Assembly: GCF_042140125.1 (NCBI RefSeq)
Contig: NZ_CP159473.1
DNA from: Rhodophyticola sp017644125
Lineage (GTDB): Bacteria; Pseudomonadota; Alphaproteobacteria; Rhodobacterales; Rhodobacteraceae
Length of the DNA: 64,000 bases
Strand: one strand, 5' to 3'
Each line of letters starts with the position of its first letter. Positions within the stretch are counted from its first letter, which is position 1. Both the position numbers and the translations under genes were made by a program. Under the pieces are notes generated by a model. That model ran no database searches. It saw only the letters and a list, made by a program, of their open reading frames with translations, and was not told where the DNA came from. This document shows, in pieces, positions 55,295-64,000 of the stretch.

Positions 55295-55860
55295 GACGCG
55301 GGCATGGAGGACACGCCGACCTGCGCCGGTCTCAGCAACCGGTCATGCAACATGAAACCTTCGGCCATCACCTCGATGATCTCGCCCGCCTTCGTGCCCG
55401 GCACCGGCGCCTCGAACATCGCCTGATGCTGTTGCGGGTCGAACTTGTCTCCGGCTTGCGGGGCGATCGGCGTCATCCCGTGTTTGGTGAAAACGTTGAG
55501 AAGCTCCCGAAGGGTCAACTCGACGCCGTCGATCACACCACCAGCCACGGCTTTCTGATCATCGTTCACGATATCCAGCGCACGACGGAGATTGTCGTAG
55601 ACCGGCAGAAGATCCCGCGCCAGACGCGAGCCTCCGTACTGCTCGGCCTCGCGACGGTCCCGTTCGCCGCGTTTGCGCATGTTTTCCGAATCGGCCAACA
55701 CCCGCAAAAGCCGGTCTTTCAGCTCATCGCGTTCCGCTTTCAACGCATCCACTTCGGAAACCTGAGGCTCCGCGATGCCTTCGGCGTCCATCATCTCGTC
55801 GAGGCTTGCCTCTATCTCTTCCACATCATCCAGGAACGGATCTTCCTTGGGATCTGCCAT
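55291..55860 (-). CDS. grpE: Nucleotide exchange factor GrpE
   Basis: 189 residues. An acidic N-terminus and a coiled-coil (EVDALKAERDELKDRLLRVLADSE) precede the beta domain that opens DnaK, with GMTPIAPQAGDKFDPQQHQAMF and the terminal DRLLRPAQVGVS motif. It is 11 bp downstream of hrcA in the same operon. Releases ADP from DnaK, the chaperone encoded at 46212-48128. Confidence 0.95.
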   Translation of the reverse strand: MADPKEDPFLDDVEEIEASLDEMMDAEGIAEPQVSEVDALKAERDELKDRLLRVLADSENMRKRGERDRREAEQYGGSRLARDLLPVYDNLRRALDIVNDDQKAVAGGVIDGVELTLRELLNVFTKHGMTPIAPQAGDKFDPQQHQAMFEAPVPGTKAGEIIEVMAEGFMLHDRLLRPAQVGVSSMPAS

Positions 55861-55871
55861 ATCTTACCCTT

Positions 55872-56936
55872 TTAACCCCGGTCGGAGATCAGCTTTCCGA
55901 CCAGCTGTGCCGTATAATCAACGATCGGAACGATCCGACCATAATTCAGACGAGTCGGCCCGATGACACCCACCGCACCGACGATCTTTCGGTCAGCGTT
56001 CATATAAGGAGAGACCACCAGAGAGGAACCCGAAAGTGAAAATAACTTGTTCTCCGACCCGATAAATATGCGCACACCCTCGCCACCTTCGGTCAGCTCC
56101 AGGAATTCGGCGATATCGCGCTTGCGTTCCAGGTCGTCAAACAGGGTACGGATGCGATCCAGATCGTCGTTTTCGGGCGCGTTGTCCAGAAGATGCGAGC
56201 GGCCACGAACGATCAGACGCTCGGTTCGGTCGCCCTCGTTCTCCCATATGGCAAGCCCGCTCTCGATCAGGCCCCGTGCAAGACTGTCGATCTCCTGACG
56301 GCGGGCCTTTATCTCGGTCTCCATGACGCTGCGAAGGGTCCGGAGGGTCTTGCCGGCGGCAAGCGCGTTCAGAAAATTGGCCGCCTCCCGCATGGAGCTT
56401 GGTGTCTGGCCCGGCGGTGGCTGGAACAGCCGGTTTTCCACATGCCCATCGCCGAACACCAGAACCACAAGTGCCTGATCCGGCGAAAGGGATACGAACT
56501 CGATATGTTTGATCGGCGCTTCGTGCTTTGGCGCCAGAACAAGGCTGGCCCCATGGGTCACGCCGGACAGGGCGGATCCGATGCGGTCGAGCATCGAGGT
56601 CACGTCCTCGGAATTGCCGCCAAGCGTGGCGTCGATCTTGCCGCGGTCCTCGTCTGTCAGGTCGCCGACCTCCAGAAGCCCGTCAACGAACATCCGCAGG
56701 CCCAACTGCGTCGGAACGCGACCGGCCGAGATATGGGGGCTGCCGAGCAGACCGAGATATTCCAGATCCTGCATCACGTTCCGCACGGTCGCCGCGGAAA
56801 CCTGTTCCGACAGGCTGCGCGTAAGCGTGCGCGACCCCACCGGCGCGCCGGATTCCAGATATCCCTCCACCACGCGGCGAAACACCTCGCGGGAGCGATC
56901 GTTCATCTCGTTCAGGATATTCGACTGGTCTGCCAT
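55872..56936 (-). CDS. hrcA: Heat-inducible transcription repressor HrcA
   Basis: 354 residues. The N-terminal winged helix (REVFRRVVEGYLESGAPVGSR and SAATVRNVMQDLEYLGLL) recognises the CIRCE operator. The C-terminal part ends with VGVIGPTRLNYGRIVPIVDY, the family signature. ATG 56936 gives the usual short N-terminus; ATG 56948 lies four codons upstream. No CIRCE element is visible in the window, including upstream of dnaK, so its targets (typically groESL) are elsewhere. Confidence 0.94.
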   Translation of the reverse strand: MADQSNILNEMNDRSREVFRRVVEGYLESGAPVGSRTLTRSLSEQVSAATVRNVMQDLEYLGLLGSPHISAGRVPTQLGLRMFVDGLLEVGDLTDEDRGKIDATLGGNSEDVTSMLDRIGSALSGVTHGASLVLAPKHEAPIKHIEFVSLSPDQALVVLVFGDGHVENRLFQPPPGQTPSSMREAANFLNALAAGKTLRTLRSVMETEIKARRQEIDSLARGLIESGLAIWENEGDRTERLIVRGRSHLLDNAPENDDLDRIRTLFDDLERKRDIAEFLELTEGGEGVRIFIGSENKLFSLSGSSLVVSPYMNADRKIVGAVGVIGPTRLNYGRIVPIVDYTAQLVGKLISDRG

Positions 56937-56963
56937 TTTCAGCTTCATCCTCGGAGCCGGGCC

Positions 56964-56992
56964 ATTAAGCGGCGCGGCGTGGAAGAGGTCAA
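56964..56992 (-). promoter_or_regulatory. hrcA-grpE promoter candidate
   Basis: Read on the minus strand, TTGACC (56992-56987) and CTTAAT (56969-56964) are separated by 17 bp, about 28 bp upstream of the chosen hrcA start. The TTGACC -35 is compatible with the housekeeping or heat-shock sigma factor. Confidence 0.55.
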
Positions 56993-57055
56993 TCGGGGTT
57001 GCGCCCGCGCGCCATGGCGGACTATCCAGACCAAGCACATTCCACGGAGTCAGAT

Positions 57056-57769
57056 ATGCGCCCTTCCTGCCGAAACCTAGACGAGCTGCGCCCGATTTAC
57101 ATCGAAACCGGTGTGACGGCACATGCCGAGGGCTCCTGCCTGATCAAATGCGGGAACACCCATGTTCTCTGCACCGCCTCCCTCGAAGAGCGTGTACCGC
57201 CGTTTCTGAAGAACACCGGGCTCGGCTGGGTCACCGCCGAGTACGGTATGCTCCCCCGGGCGACACATACCCGGATGCGCCGCGAAGCGACCGCCGGCAA
57301 GCAATCGGGCCGCACGCAGGAAATCCAGCGGCTGATCGGGCGGTCCCTCCGCGCGGGGATCGACCGCGTTGCTCTGGGCGAACGCCAGATCACCGTCGAT
57401 TGCGATGTGATCCAGGCCGACGGCGGCACCCGCTGCGCCTCCATCACCGGCGGATGGGTGGCCTTGCGGCTTGCCGTGAACAAGCTGATGGCTGCCGGTG
57501 ACGTTCTCTCGGACCCGATCACCGATCATGTGGCGGCCATCTCCTGCGGTGTCTATGCAGGCCAACCCGTTCTGGATCTGGACTATCCCGAAGACAGCGA
57601 AGCAGGCACCGACGCCAATTTCGTCATGACCGGCAGCGCGCAGATGATAGAGGTGCAGGCCAGTGCGGAGGGCGCGACCTTCTCGCGCGACCAGTTTGCG
57701 GAACTCCTGTCACTGGCGGAAAAGGGTGTGTCCGAACTGGTCGCCGCACAAGCGAAGGCAATTGCCTGA
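57056..57769 (+). CDS. rph: Ribonuclease PH
   Basis: 237 residues. Phosphorolytic 3' exoribonuclease that finishes tRNA 3' ends. The start MRPSCRNLDELRPI is followed by EGSCLIKCGNTHVLCTASLEE, GWVTAEYGMLPRATHTR and QIDCDVIQADGGTR-like QITVDCDVIQADGG, then TDANFVMTG, all RNase PH hallmarks. ATG 57056 follows GGAG with 7-nt spacing. Divergent from hrcA and followed one base later by rdgB. Confidence 0.95.
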   Translation: MRPSCRNLDELRPIYIETGVTAHAEGSCLIKCGNTHVLCTASLEERVPPFLKNTGLGWVTAEYGMLPRATHTRMRREATAGKQSGRTQEIQRLIGRSLRAGIDRVALGERQITVDCDVIQADGGTRCASITGGWVALRLAVNKLMAAGDVLSDPITDHVAAISCGVYAGQPVLDLDYPEDSEAGTDANFVMTGSAQMIEVQASAEGATFSRDQFAELLSLAEKGVSELVAAQAKAIA

Positions 57770-57770
57770 G

Positions 57771-58382
57771 ATGCGCCGATTTTCTGGCGATACCCTGCTT
57801 GTGGCGACCCACAATCAGGGCAAGCTGGAGGAAATCGCGCATCTTCTGGAGCCCTACGGTATCAGGGTCACTTCCGCCAAGGACCACGATCTTCCCGAGC
57901 CGGAAGAAACGGGAACCAGCTTTGTCGAAAACGCCCGCCTGAAAGCACATGCCGCGGCTCAGGCCACCGGTCTGCCGGCTCTGGCCGATGACAGCGGTAT
58001 CGAGATCGATGCGCTGGACGGCGCACCGGGCGTTTACACCGCCGATTGGGCCGAAACCGATCATGGGCGGAATTTCGTCATGGCGATGACCCGGGCCCAT
58101 GATGCGCTGGAGGCGAAAAACGCCGCGTTTCCCAGAACGGCGCGGTTCTGCTGCACCCTCGTACTCGCCTGGCCCGACGGCCATGACGAGGTGTTTCCCG
58201 GTGTGATGGAAGGTCAGTTTGTCTGGCCGATGCGTGGAAGCCAGGGCCATGGCTATGACCCGGTTTTTCAACCCGACGGGTATGATATCACCTTTGGCGA
58301 AATGGATCGGTGGGAAAAGAACAAGATCAGCCACCGCGCCGATGCCTTCCGCAAACTGGTCGCGATCTTCGGCGATGGCTGA
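57771..58382 (+). CDS. rdgB: XTP/dITP diphosphatase (RdgB/HAM1)
   Basis: 203 residues. Removes non-canonical purine triphosphates. Motifs are LLVATHNQGKLEEI at the N-terminus, FVENARLKA, ALADDSGIEIDALDGAPGVYTADWA and GHGYDPVFQPDG. ATG 57771 lies one base after the rph stop. It overlaps hemW by 8 bp, so rph-rdgB-hemW should be one transcript. Confidence 0.95.
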   Translation: MRRFSGDTLLVATHNQGKLEEIAHLLEPYGIRVTSAKDHDLPEPEETGTSFVENARLKAHAAAQATGLPALADDSGIEIDALDGAPGVYTADWAETDHGRNFVMAMTRAHDALEAKNAAFPRTARFCCTLVLAWPDGHDEVFPGVMEGQFVWPMRGSQGHGYDPVFQPDGYDITFGEMDRWEKNKISHRADAFRKLVAIFGDG

Positions 58383-59532
58383 CTGGCAAAACGCGGGGTT
58401 CGGCCTGTATCTGCACTGGCCATTCTGTCAGGCCAAATGCCCCTATTGCGATTTCAACTCCCACGTATCCGCCGAGATCGACCAGGGCCGCTGGCAACGG
58501 GCCTTTCTGGCGGAACTTGAACGCGCGGGCCGTGAAACCGGGGGCCGGACGCTGAACAGCGTCTTTTTCGGCGGCGGAACGCCGTCCCTCATGGCGCCGG
58601 ACCTCGTCCGCTCGATCATAGACCAGATCCGCAAGACATGGCCGGTCGCCAACGATCTGGAAATCACGCTGGAGGCGAACCCGACATCGGTGGAGGCCTG
58701 GAAGTTCCGGAGTTTCCGGGAGGCGGGCGTCACCCGGATCTCCATGGGCATTCAGGCAATGAACGATGACGACCTGAAGCGCTTGGGGAGGTTGCACACG
58801 GTCGAGGAGGCGGTGAACGCCTTCGACATTGCCAGAAACGCCTTCGACAGGGTCAGTTTCGATCTGATCTATGCACGCCAGCATCAGACCCTTGAGGGGT
58901 GGAAGACGGAGCTGAGCGAGGCCCTCTCGCTCGCGCTGGATCACCTGTCCCTCTACCAGCTGACCATTGAGGATGGCACCGCCTTCGGGGACCGCTACCG
59001 CCTGGGCCGGCTGCCCGGGTTGCCGGGCGATGACCTTGGCGCGGATATGTATGAGCTGACGCAGGAGCTGTGCGAACGGGCGGGGTTTCCCGCCTATGAG
59101 ATCTCCAACCACGCGGCAGACATGGCTCAATCCCGGCACAATCTCATCTATTGGCGCGGTGGTGATTACCTTGGCATCGGTCCGGGCGCCCATGGGCGGC
59201 TTTCCCTCGGATCGAGGAGATTTGCAACGGAAACACATCGCATGCCGCAAGCGTGGCTCGAACAGGTCGAACAGACGGGAAGCGGAGAAACGGCACGGAC
59301 CGAGCTTTCGCAAGCGGATCAGGCACATGAATATCTCATGATGAGCCTGCGCCTCGCCGAAGGCAGCAACCTCGTCCGCTATGAGGCCCTGAATGGCGCC
59401 GGGATCGACCCTGATAGGCTGGATAGACTGGCGGAAGATGGCTTCATCGAGATCAGGGGCACACAACTTGCTGCCACCAAGCGGGGCCGGCCCGTCCTCA
59501 ACGCGATCTTGCGCGAACTGCTTGTCAGCTAG
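58375..59532 (+). CDS. hemW: Radical SAM heme chaperone HemW
   Basis: 385 residues. The radical SAM cluster motif is C18-C22-C25 in FCQAKCPYCDF, followed by NSVFFGGGTPSLM and SMGIQAMNDDDLKRLGR. The HemN-like C-terminal domain ends with TKRGRPVLNAIL. HemW (formerly annotated HemN-like) carries heme rather than making it. It lacks the extra N-terminal cysteine of true HemN, supporting the HemW call. Convergent with parB, with stops overlapping. Confidence 0.94.
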   Translation: MADWQNAGFGLYLHWPFCQAKCPYCDFNSHVSAEIDQGRWQRAFLAELERAGRETGGRTLNSVFFGGGTPSLMAPDLVRSIIDQIRKTWPVANDLEITLEANPTSVEAWKFRSFREAGVTRISMGIQAMNDDDLKRLGRLHTVEEAVNAFDIARNAFDRVSFDLIYARQHQTLEGWKTELSEALSLALDHLSLYQLTIEDGTAFGDRYRLGRLPGLPGDDLGADMYELTQELCERAGFPAYEISNHAADMAQSRHNLIYWRGGDYLGIGPGAHGRLSLGSRRFATETHRMPQAWLEQVEQTGSGETARTELSQADQAHEYLMMSLRLAEGSNLVRYEALNGAGIDPDRLDRLAEDGFIEIRGTQLAATKRGRPVLNAILRELLVS

Positions 59533-60425
59533 CCACGATTGAGTATGCGAACGATATCGTCGAGTTGCGCTAAGTCTTTGTATTTAATGGAAATAGTGCC
59601 GGATCCCTGCGCGATATCGTGATCAATGCCAACCTTCATGCCGATCGCAGCCGACAAATCGCCTTCCAATGCCTTGGTGTCCGCGTCTTTCTCCGAAGGT
59701 TTCCGAGCTGTCTGCTTTCCCCGGCCCGGAGCAGCCTTGGCAAGTTTCTCCACATCGCGAACCGACATGGCTCTGGAAATGACCCTTTGCGCCAGCCCGA
59801 TCGGATCGTCCGCGGTGATCAGGGCCCGCGCATGACTAGCCGACAACCGCCCGTCGCGAACAAACTCCTGCACCTCCTCCGGCAGATTCAGGAGCCTCAG
59901 GAGGTTTGCCACATGGCTGCGGCTTTTTCCCATAGCCTCCGCCAGCTTTTCCTGCGTGTGGCCGAACCGGTCCATCAGTTGCCGATAGCCGGTTGCCTCT
60001 TCCAGCGGATTGAGATCAGACCGTTGAATATTCTCGATTATCGCGACTTCAAGCACTTCCGTATCATTGAAGTCCCGCACAATGGCCGGAACTTCATGAA
60101 GCTGGGCAAGCTGCGCCGCGCGCCAGCGCCGTTCCCCGGCGACGATCTGATACGTCCCCGGCTCGACCGGATCGGGGCGAAGGATAAGCGGCTGAATCAC
60201 GCCCTTTTCCCTGATTGACGCGGCAAGCTCGTTCAGGGCCTCTTCCGTGAAGCTCCGACGCGGCTGATCGGGATTGGGATGGATCATTTCCACCGGAATC
60301 CTGTGATCTGCGCGCCGCGCGACGGGATCAGAAGGGTCAGCGGGTGCTTCGGGCGCAGGCTCGATATCCGCCATCAGGGCCGAAAGACCCCGCCCAAGAC
60401 CGCGTTTTTCCCGCTTCGATGCCAT
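59529..60425 (-). CDS. parB: Chromosome partitioning protein ParB
   Basis: 298 residues. The CTP-binding N-terminal domain contains HPNPDQPRRSF and AGERRWRAAQLA. The central helix-turn-helix for parS includes EKLAEAMGKSRSHVANLLRLL, and the C-terminus ends with ISIKYKDLAQLDDIVRIL, the dimer domain. ATG 60425 is 7 bases after AGGAGAGG. It is downstream of parA by a few bases. Two parS sites lie in this window at 61794 and 63702. Confidence 0.96.
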   Translation of the reverse strand: MASKREKRGLGRGLSALMADIEPAPEAPADPSDPVARRADHRIPVEMIHPNPDQPRRSFTEEALNELAASIREKGVIQPLILRPDPVEPGTYQIVAGERRWRAAQLAQLHEVPAIVRDFNDTEVLEVAIIENIQRSDLNPLEEATGYRQLMDRFGHTQEKLAEAMGKSRSHVANLLRLLNLPEEVQEFVRDGRLSASHARALITADDPIGLAQRVISRAMSVRDVEKLAKAAPGRGKQTARKPSEKDADTKALEGDLSAAIGMKVGIDHDIAQGSGTISIKYKDLAQLDDIVRILNRG

Positions 60426-60436
60426 AGCGCCTCTCC

Positions 60437-61228
60437 TCAAGCCGTCGCGAGATGCCGATCCAGCATCTCTCTCGCCAGGTTCATGTATGCCCGGCTCCCG
60501 CTCGAAGCCGGATCGTATTCCAGAACCGGAATTGAATACGAAGGCGCCTCGCTCAGCCGGACATTTCGCGGAATTCGCGTCTCATAGACCAGATCGCCGA
60601 GGGTCTCACGTGCATCCTCTTCCACCTGGCGAGACAGGTTGTTGCGCTGATCGTACATCGTCAGCACGACCCCCTCGATCCGCAAGGCGGGGTTGGCGGT
60701 CTGGCGCACCTCCCGGATCGTCAGCATCAGCTGCGACAGCCCTTCGAGCGCAAAGAACTCCGATTGCAGCGGGACCAGCACAGCATCTGCCGCCACCATC
60801 GCATTTATCGTAAGGAGATTCAAAGACGGCGGGCAATCGATCAGCACGATGTCGAAATCCTTCGTCGCCCTGTTGGCCAAGCTATCCTTCAGCATGAACA
60901 CGCGGTTTTCATTGGCGACCATCTCGATATCGGCCGAGCTGAGATCGGTTGTGGCCGGTGCGATCCAGAGATTTTCGACACTCGTCCTGCTGATGATCTC
61001 CGCCAGCGGCGTATCTTCCAATATGAGATCATAGGTCGTCAGGTCACGGTTCCGGGCGTCGATACCCAGACCGGTAGATGCATTCCCCTGCGGATCGAGA
61101 TCAAGAATGAGCGTCCGCTGCCCTTCCAACGCAAGCGCTGCCCCCAGATTTATGGCTGTCGTCGTCTTTCCGACGCCACCCTTCTGATTGGCGATGGCGA
61201 CAATCCGGGCCCTGGTTGCATCAGACAC
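60437..61228 (-). CDS. parA: Chromosome partitioning ATPase ParA
   Basis: 263 residues. Deviant Walker A QKGGVGKTT at about 15-23, Walker A' DLDPQGNASTG, and VLIDCPPSLNLLTINAM. It positions ParB-bound origins. GTG 61228 follows GAGGAG by 7 bases. The gene overlaps rsmG by 8 bp, which is common for this pair near alphaproteobacterial origins. Confidence 0.96.
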   Translation of the reverse strand: MSDATRARIVAIANQKGGVGKTTTAINLGAALALEGQRTLILDLDPQGNASTGLGIDARNRDLTTYDLILEDTPLAEIISRTSVENLWIAPATTDLSSADIEMVANENRVFMLKDSLANRATKDFDIVLIDCPPSLNLLTINAMVAADAVLVPLQSEFFALEGLSQLMLTIREVRQTANPALRIEGVVLTMYDQRNNLSRQVEEDARETLGDLVYETRIPRNVRLSEAPSYSIPVLEYDPASSGSRAYMNLAREMLDRHLATA

Positions 61229-61847
61229 GTGCCAGCTCCTCTATCTTGTAGATTACAGCGCCTGCAGCCGTCTGACTTTCGACCTCTGTGACCTTCATGT
61301 GCCATTCCCCGCGCGCAACGTCCAGTTCCGTCGCGTGATTTGCGCCCTTTTGAAACAGGCAGATGCCATCGGCCGCAAGATGAGGCGCCGCAAGCTCGCA
61401 AAGGCGGCCGAGCGGCGCGAGGGCCCGGGCGGAAATGACCGCAGCATTCTGCGCAGGTGCATCTTCGATCCGCCGCGTCAGAACGGAGATCCTGACACCG
61501 GTCTGACGCGCGACATCCCTCAGAAAACTGCCCTTCCTGAGATCGCTCTCGATGAACGTGAACCTGAGCTCCGGCGCTTTCTCGGCCGCGAGGATTGCGC
61601 AAACCAGCCCCGGAAACCCGCCGCCGCTGCCAAGGTCGAGCCAAAGTCCGGCATCTTGCTGCCGAAGAGGAAAAATCTGCGCACTGTCGAGAAAATGCCT
61701 TTGCCAAAGCGCGTCGAGCGACCCGGGCGCGACAAGATTGATCGCTTTTTGCCATTTCACGAGCGCTTCGGCAAAAGTCACGAGCCGATCCCATGTTTCA
61801 CGTGAAACATCCGCCGCGAGCCTGGCCTGAGCTTCGGCCTCGGTCAT
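61221..61847 (-). CDS. rsmG: 16S rRNA (guanine527-N7) methyltransferase RsmG
   Basis: 208 residues. SAM-binding motif WLDLGSGGGFPGLV, with RHFLDSAQIF and FIESDLRKGSFLRDVAR as in GidB/RsmG. Methylates G527 of 16S rRNA. Codons for VSRET near residue 15 are formed by a perfect parS site. The start overlaps the mnmG stop by ATGA and the 3' end overlaps parA. Confidence 0.95.
   Translation of the reverse strand: MTEAEAQARLAADVSRETWDRLVTFAEALVKWQKAINLVAPGSLDALWQRHFLDSAQIFPLRQQDAGLWLDLGSGGGFPGLVCAILAAEKAPELRFTFIESDLRKGSFLRDVARQTGVRISVLTRRIEDAPAQNAAVISARALAPLGRLCELAAPHLAADGICLFQKGANHATELDVARGEWHMKVTEVESQTAAGAVIYKIEELARV
61794..61809. other. parS centromere site, in rsmG
   Basis: TGTTTCACGTGAAACA is the exact 16-bp parS consensus, and the flanking A/T extends the palindrome to 18 bp (61793-61810). 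It lies in the rsmG coding sequence, where it encodes Val-Ser-Arg-Glu-Thr, and 0.6 kb upstream of the parA start. Confidence 0.95.
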
Positions 61848-63718
61848 GCGCGTTTACGTTCGGCCTGGCGAAGTTTCGTAAGCAGAAGCGTCAGTGCAGC
61901 CGGCGTCATTCCGTCGATACGGCCCGCCTGCCCAAGGTTGCGGGGGCGCACCATAGACAGCTTGCCCTTCACCTCATTCGAAAGCCCCTCGATCATGTCG
62001 AAAGGAAATCCTTCCGGAATTTCATAGGCTTCGTCCCGCTTCAGCGCAGCTACATCGCGGGCCTGCCGTTCGATATAGTTCACGTACTGCGCCTCTCGGG
62101 CGATCTGATCGCGCGTCTCCTTGTCGATCTCTTTCAACTCGGGCCAAATCGCATCCAGATCGGAAATCGCGATATCCGGGAAGGCCAGCAGATCGATTGC
62201 GCTGCGGCGCGTTCCGTCCTGATTGATCCGCAAACCGTGGGCCCGCCCCTCGGACGGCGAAACGGATCTTTCCCTCATGATGTCACATGCATGTGACAGG
62301 CGCTCTATCTTCGCGCCGAATGTCCGGCGACGCTCTTCGAAGATGATGCCAAGCCTGTCGGCAAGCGGTGTCAGGCGCTGATCTGCATTGTCCGCCCGCA
62401 ATGTCAGCCGGAACTCCGCACGGGAGGTGAACATCCGGTAGGGTTCCGTCACGCCCCGGGTCACCAGATCGTCGATCATCACGCCGATATAGGCCTGATC
62501 CCGCCCAAGCACGATCTTGTCGCGGCCCAGCGCCGCATGTGCCGCGTTCAGACCTGCAATCAGCCCCTGCGCCGCAGCTTCTTCGTAACCGGTTGTCCCG
62601 TTGATCTGCCCGGCAAGAAACAACCGACCAACGTCTTTCAGCTCAAGAGTTGGTGACAACGCGCGCGGATCGACATAATCGTACTCGATCGCATATCCGG
62701 GCTGCGCGATTTCCGCCCGCTCAAGGCCGCGAATGGAGGTGACATAGCTTTCCTGAACGTCCGCCGGGAGAGATGTGGAAATCCCGTTCGGGTATACCAG
62801 ATCGCTTTCAAGCCCCTCCGGCTCCAGGAAAATCTGGTGGGAGTCCTTGTCCGCGAAGCGGACGATCTTGTCTTCGATCGAGGGGCAATAGCGCGGGCCT
62901 ACGCTATCGATATGCCCGCCATACATGGCGGATCGCCCCAGATTTTCACGGATGATGTCGTGCGTCTTCGTATTTGTATGCGTGATGCCACAGCTGATTT
63001 GCTTCGCGAAGGGCTTCGTCGACAAAAAAGAAAACATCACCGGCTCGCGATCTGCCGGTTGCAGCTCGAGAATATCCCAGTTGATACTGTCCCGCCGGAG
63101 TCGCGGTGGTGTGCCTGTCTTCAGCCGCCCGAGCGGAAGGCCAAACGCATCGATCTGTTCAGCCATGCGAACCGAGGGCTTCTCCCCCATCCGCCCACCT
63201 GGTCGACGCTGATCGCCGATATGGATGACGCCACGGAGGAACGTCCCTGTCGTCAGAACAACCGCCGCCGCGCGCAGCTCTGCGCCGTCGGCCAGCCGGA
63301 TACCCGATACGGCCCCTGCGGACATCAGAAACTCGGCCGCTTCACCTTCGATAATTTCTAGATTCGGTGTGGAGAACAACGCGTTCTGCATCGCATTGCG
63401 GTACAGCGCGCGATCCGATTGGGTACGGGGGCCCTGAACGGCAGGCCCTTTGCTGCGGTTCAGAAGCCGGAACTGAATACCGGAACGGTCCGCGACCTGC
63501 CCCATCACTCCGCCCAGCGCATCGATTTCCCGAACGAGATGGCCCTTGCCAAGCCCGCCGATGGCCGGATTGCAGGACATCACCCCGATAGCTGACCGCG
63601 ACAGGGTTACCAGACCGGTGCGCGCACCGGCCCGGGCTGCGGCCGACGCAGCCTCGCAACCGGCATGCCCGCCGCCAACAACCAGAACATCGTAATCACC
63701 GTGTTTCACGTGAAACAC
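61844..63718 (-). CDS. mnmG: tRNA U34 carboxymethylaminomethyl modification enzyme MnmG
   Basis: 624 residues. FAD-binding VLVVGGGHAGCEAASAAARAG at the N-terminus, then SCNPAIGGLGKGHLVREIDALGG and the C-terminal GLSNEVKGKLSMVRP region. With MnmE it modifies wobble uridine 34 in tRNA. I chose GTG 63718, giving an FHVKHGDYDV start two bases after the mnmE stop; TTG 63736 and GTG 63709 are alternatives. A parS site is formed by its first codons. Confidence 0.95.
   Translation of the reverse strand: MFHVKHGDYDVLVVGGGHAGCEAASAAARAGARTGLVTLSRSAIGVMSCNPAIGGLGKGHLVREIDALGGVMGQVADRSGIQFRLLNRSKGPAVQGPRTQSDRALYRNAMQNALFSTPNLEIIEGEAAEFLMSAGAVSGIRLADGAELRAAAVVLTTGTFLRGVIHIGDQRRPGGRMGEKPSVRMAEQIDAFGLPLGRLKTGTPPRLRRDSINWDILELQPADREPVMFSFLSTKPFAKQISCGITHTNTKTHDIIRENLGRSAMYGGHIDSVGPRYCPSIEDKIVRFADKDSHQIFLEPEGLESDLVYPNGISTSLPADVQESYVTSIRGLERAEIAQPGYAIEYDYVDPRALSPTLELKDVGRLFLAGQINGTTGYEEAAAQGLIAGLNAAHAALGRDKIVLGRDQAYIGVMIDDLVTRGVTEPYRMFTSRAEFRLTLRADNADQRLTPLADRLGIIFEERRRTFGAKIERLSHACDIMRERSVSPSEGRAHGLRINQDGTRRSAIDLLAFPDIAISDLDAIWPELKEIDKETRDQIAREAQYVNYIERQARDVAALKRDEAYEIPEGFPFDMIEGLSNEVKGKLSMVRPRNLGQAGRIDGMTPAALTLLLTKLRQAERKRA
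63702..63717. other. parS centromere site, at start of mnmG
   Basis: A second exact TGTTTCACGTGAAACA, 1.9 kb from the first. It overlaps the first mnmG codons (Phe-His-Val-Lys-His) just after the start codon, in a different reading phase from the rsmG copy. Confidence 0.95.
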
Positions 63719-63720
63719 TC

Positions 63721-64000
63721 CTACTTCCCGATGCAAAAGCTGGAGAAGACCTCTCCAAGTACCATTTCCACATCAATACGACCAACCAGAGCATCCAGCT
63801 TCCGAATCGCGGTTCGCAAATGCTCCGCTGCATGCTCCGTCCGGCCCGAGCCGTTCTCTACCTCAGATCTGGCCATAACTAAAGCCGCCTGAGCCGCTTC
63901 CATCGCCTCCCTGTGCCGGGCATGTGTTGCGGTCTGCGCGCGTGCAGCCTGCCTCGACAGACGCTCCGAAATCTGTTCCCCAAGCCATGTCACACCGACA
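63721..64000 (-). CDS. mnmE: tRNA modification GTPase MnmE, C-terminal part
   Basis: About 92 residues at the right edge; the gene continues beyond the window. The C-terminal helical segment with HREAMEAAQAALVMAR and LGEVFSSFCIGK is the MnmE end, whose terminal Cys-Ile-Gly-Lys is conserved and needed for tRNA modification. The G domain is not visible. The stop lies 2 bp before the mnmG start. Confidence 0.93.
   Translation of the reverse strand, partial: VGVTWLGEQISERLSRQAARAQTATHARHREAMEAAQAALVMARSEVENGSGRTEHAAEHLRTAIRKLDALVGRIDVEMVLGEVFSSFCIGK

Overview
This window reads as a piece of a high-GC alphaproteobacterial chromosome, most likely Rhodobacterales. The grounds are gene content and order: mnmE-mnmG-rsmG-parA-parB with parS sites, the convergent rph-rdgB-hemW group, hrcA-grpE, tRNA-Leu-rnd-lptCAB-hpf-ptsN with no rpoN, and a corrinoid uptake operon with cbiZ. 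I see no phage, transposon, CRISPR array or rRNA. Genes are packed tightly with many 1-11 bp overlaps, and no stretch over 300 bp lacks a gene.

Region 1 (1-6890, + strand) is a corrinoid acquisition operon. It holds the end of a TonB-dependent receptor, a periplasmic binding protein, permease, ATPase, CbiZ, a second binding-protein-like gene without a signal peptide, and a dedicated ExbB-ExbD-ExbD-TonB energiser. Most junctions are ATGA overlaps. The permease has no ordinary start codon, and the second ExbD has Asn in place of the channel Asp.

Region 2 (6955-15726) holds a small repeat-containing exported protein, an AraC-type regulator flanked by two copies of a near-perfect 19-bp palindrome, an ABC transporter with a lipocalin-like (AttH/CrtC-type) exported partner, a membrane-fused alpha/beta hydrolase, serB, and an unknown gene whose ribosome binding site lies in a hairpin.

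Region 3 (15946-23238, - strand) is a gltD-X-GFA-gltB operon, so the two glutamate synthase genes are separated by a secreted unknown and a GFA-type protein. A 13-bp inverted repeat lies between gltD and the divergent uppP.

Region 4 (23453-34493) is envelope biogenesis: uppP, an NDUFA9-like epimerase, tamA-tamB, then tRNA-Leu(CAG)-rnd-lptC-lptA-lptB and hpf-ptsN.

Region 5 (34490-44742) is a surface-glycan block: a two-domain sulfotransferase, a GT14-like transferase, three more glycosyltransferases, galU, kdsB and cysQ, and a divergent ABC-2 export permease without its ATPase. cysQ would remove the PAP made by sulfotransferases, so I infer a sulfated surface polysaccharide.

Region 6 (44739-59532) holds housekeeping and stress genes: an SH3 protein, alkB, dnaK-dnaJ with a terminator-like hairpin in the leader, rbsK and maeB, mutS, grpE and hrcA, then rph-rdgB-hemW.

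Region 7 (59529-64000, - strand) is parB-parA-rsmG-mnmG-mnmE. It has two perfect 16-bp parS sites embedded in coding sequence, which places the window's right end near the replication origin.
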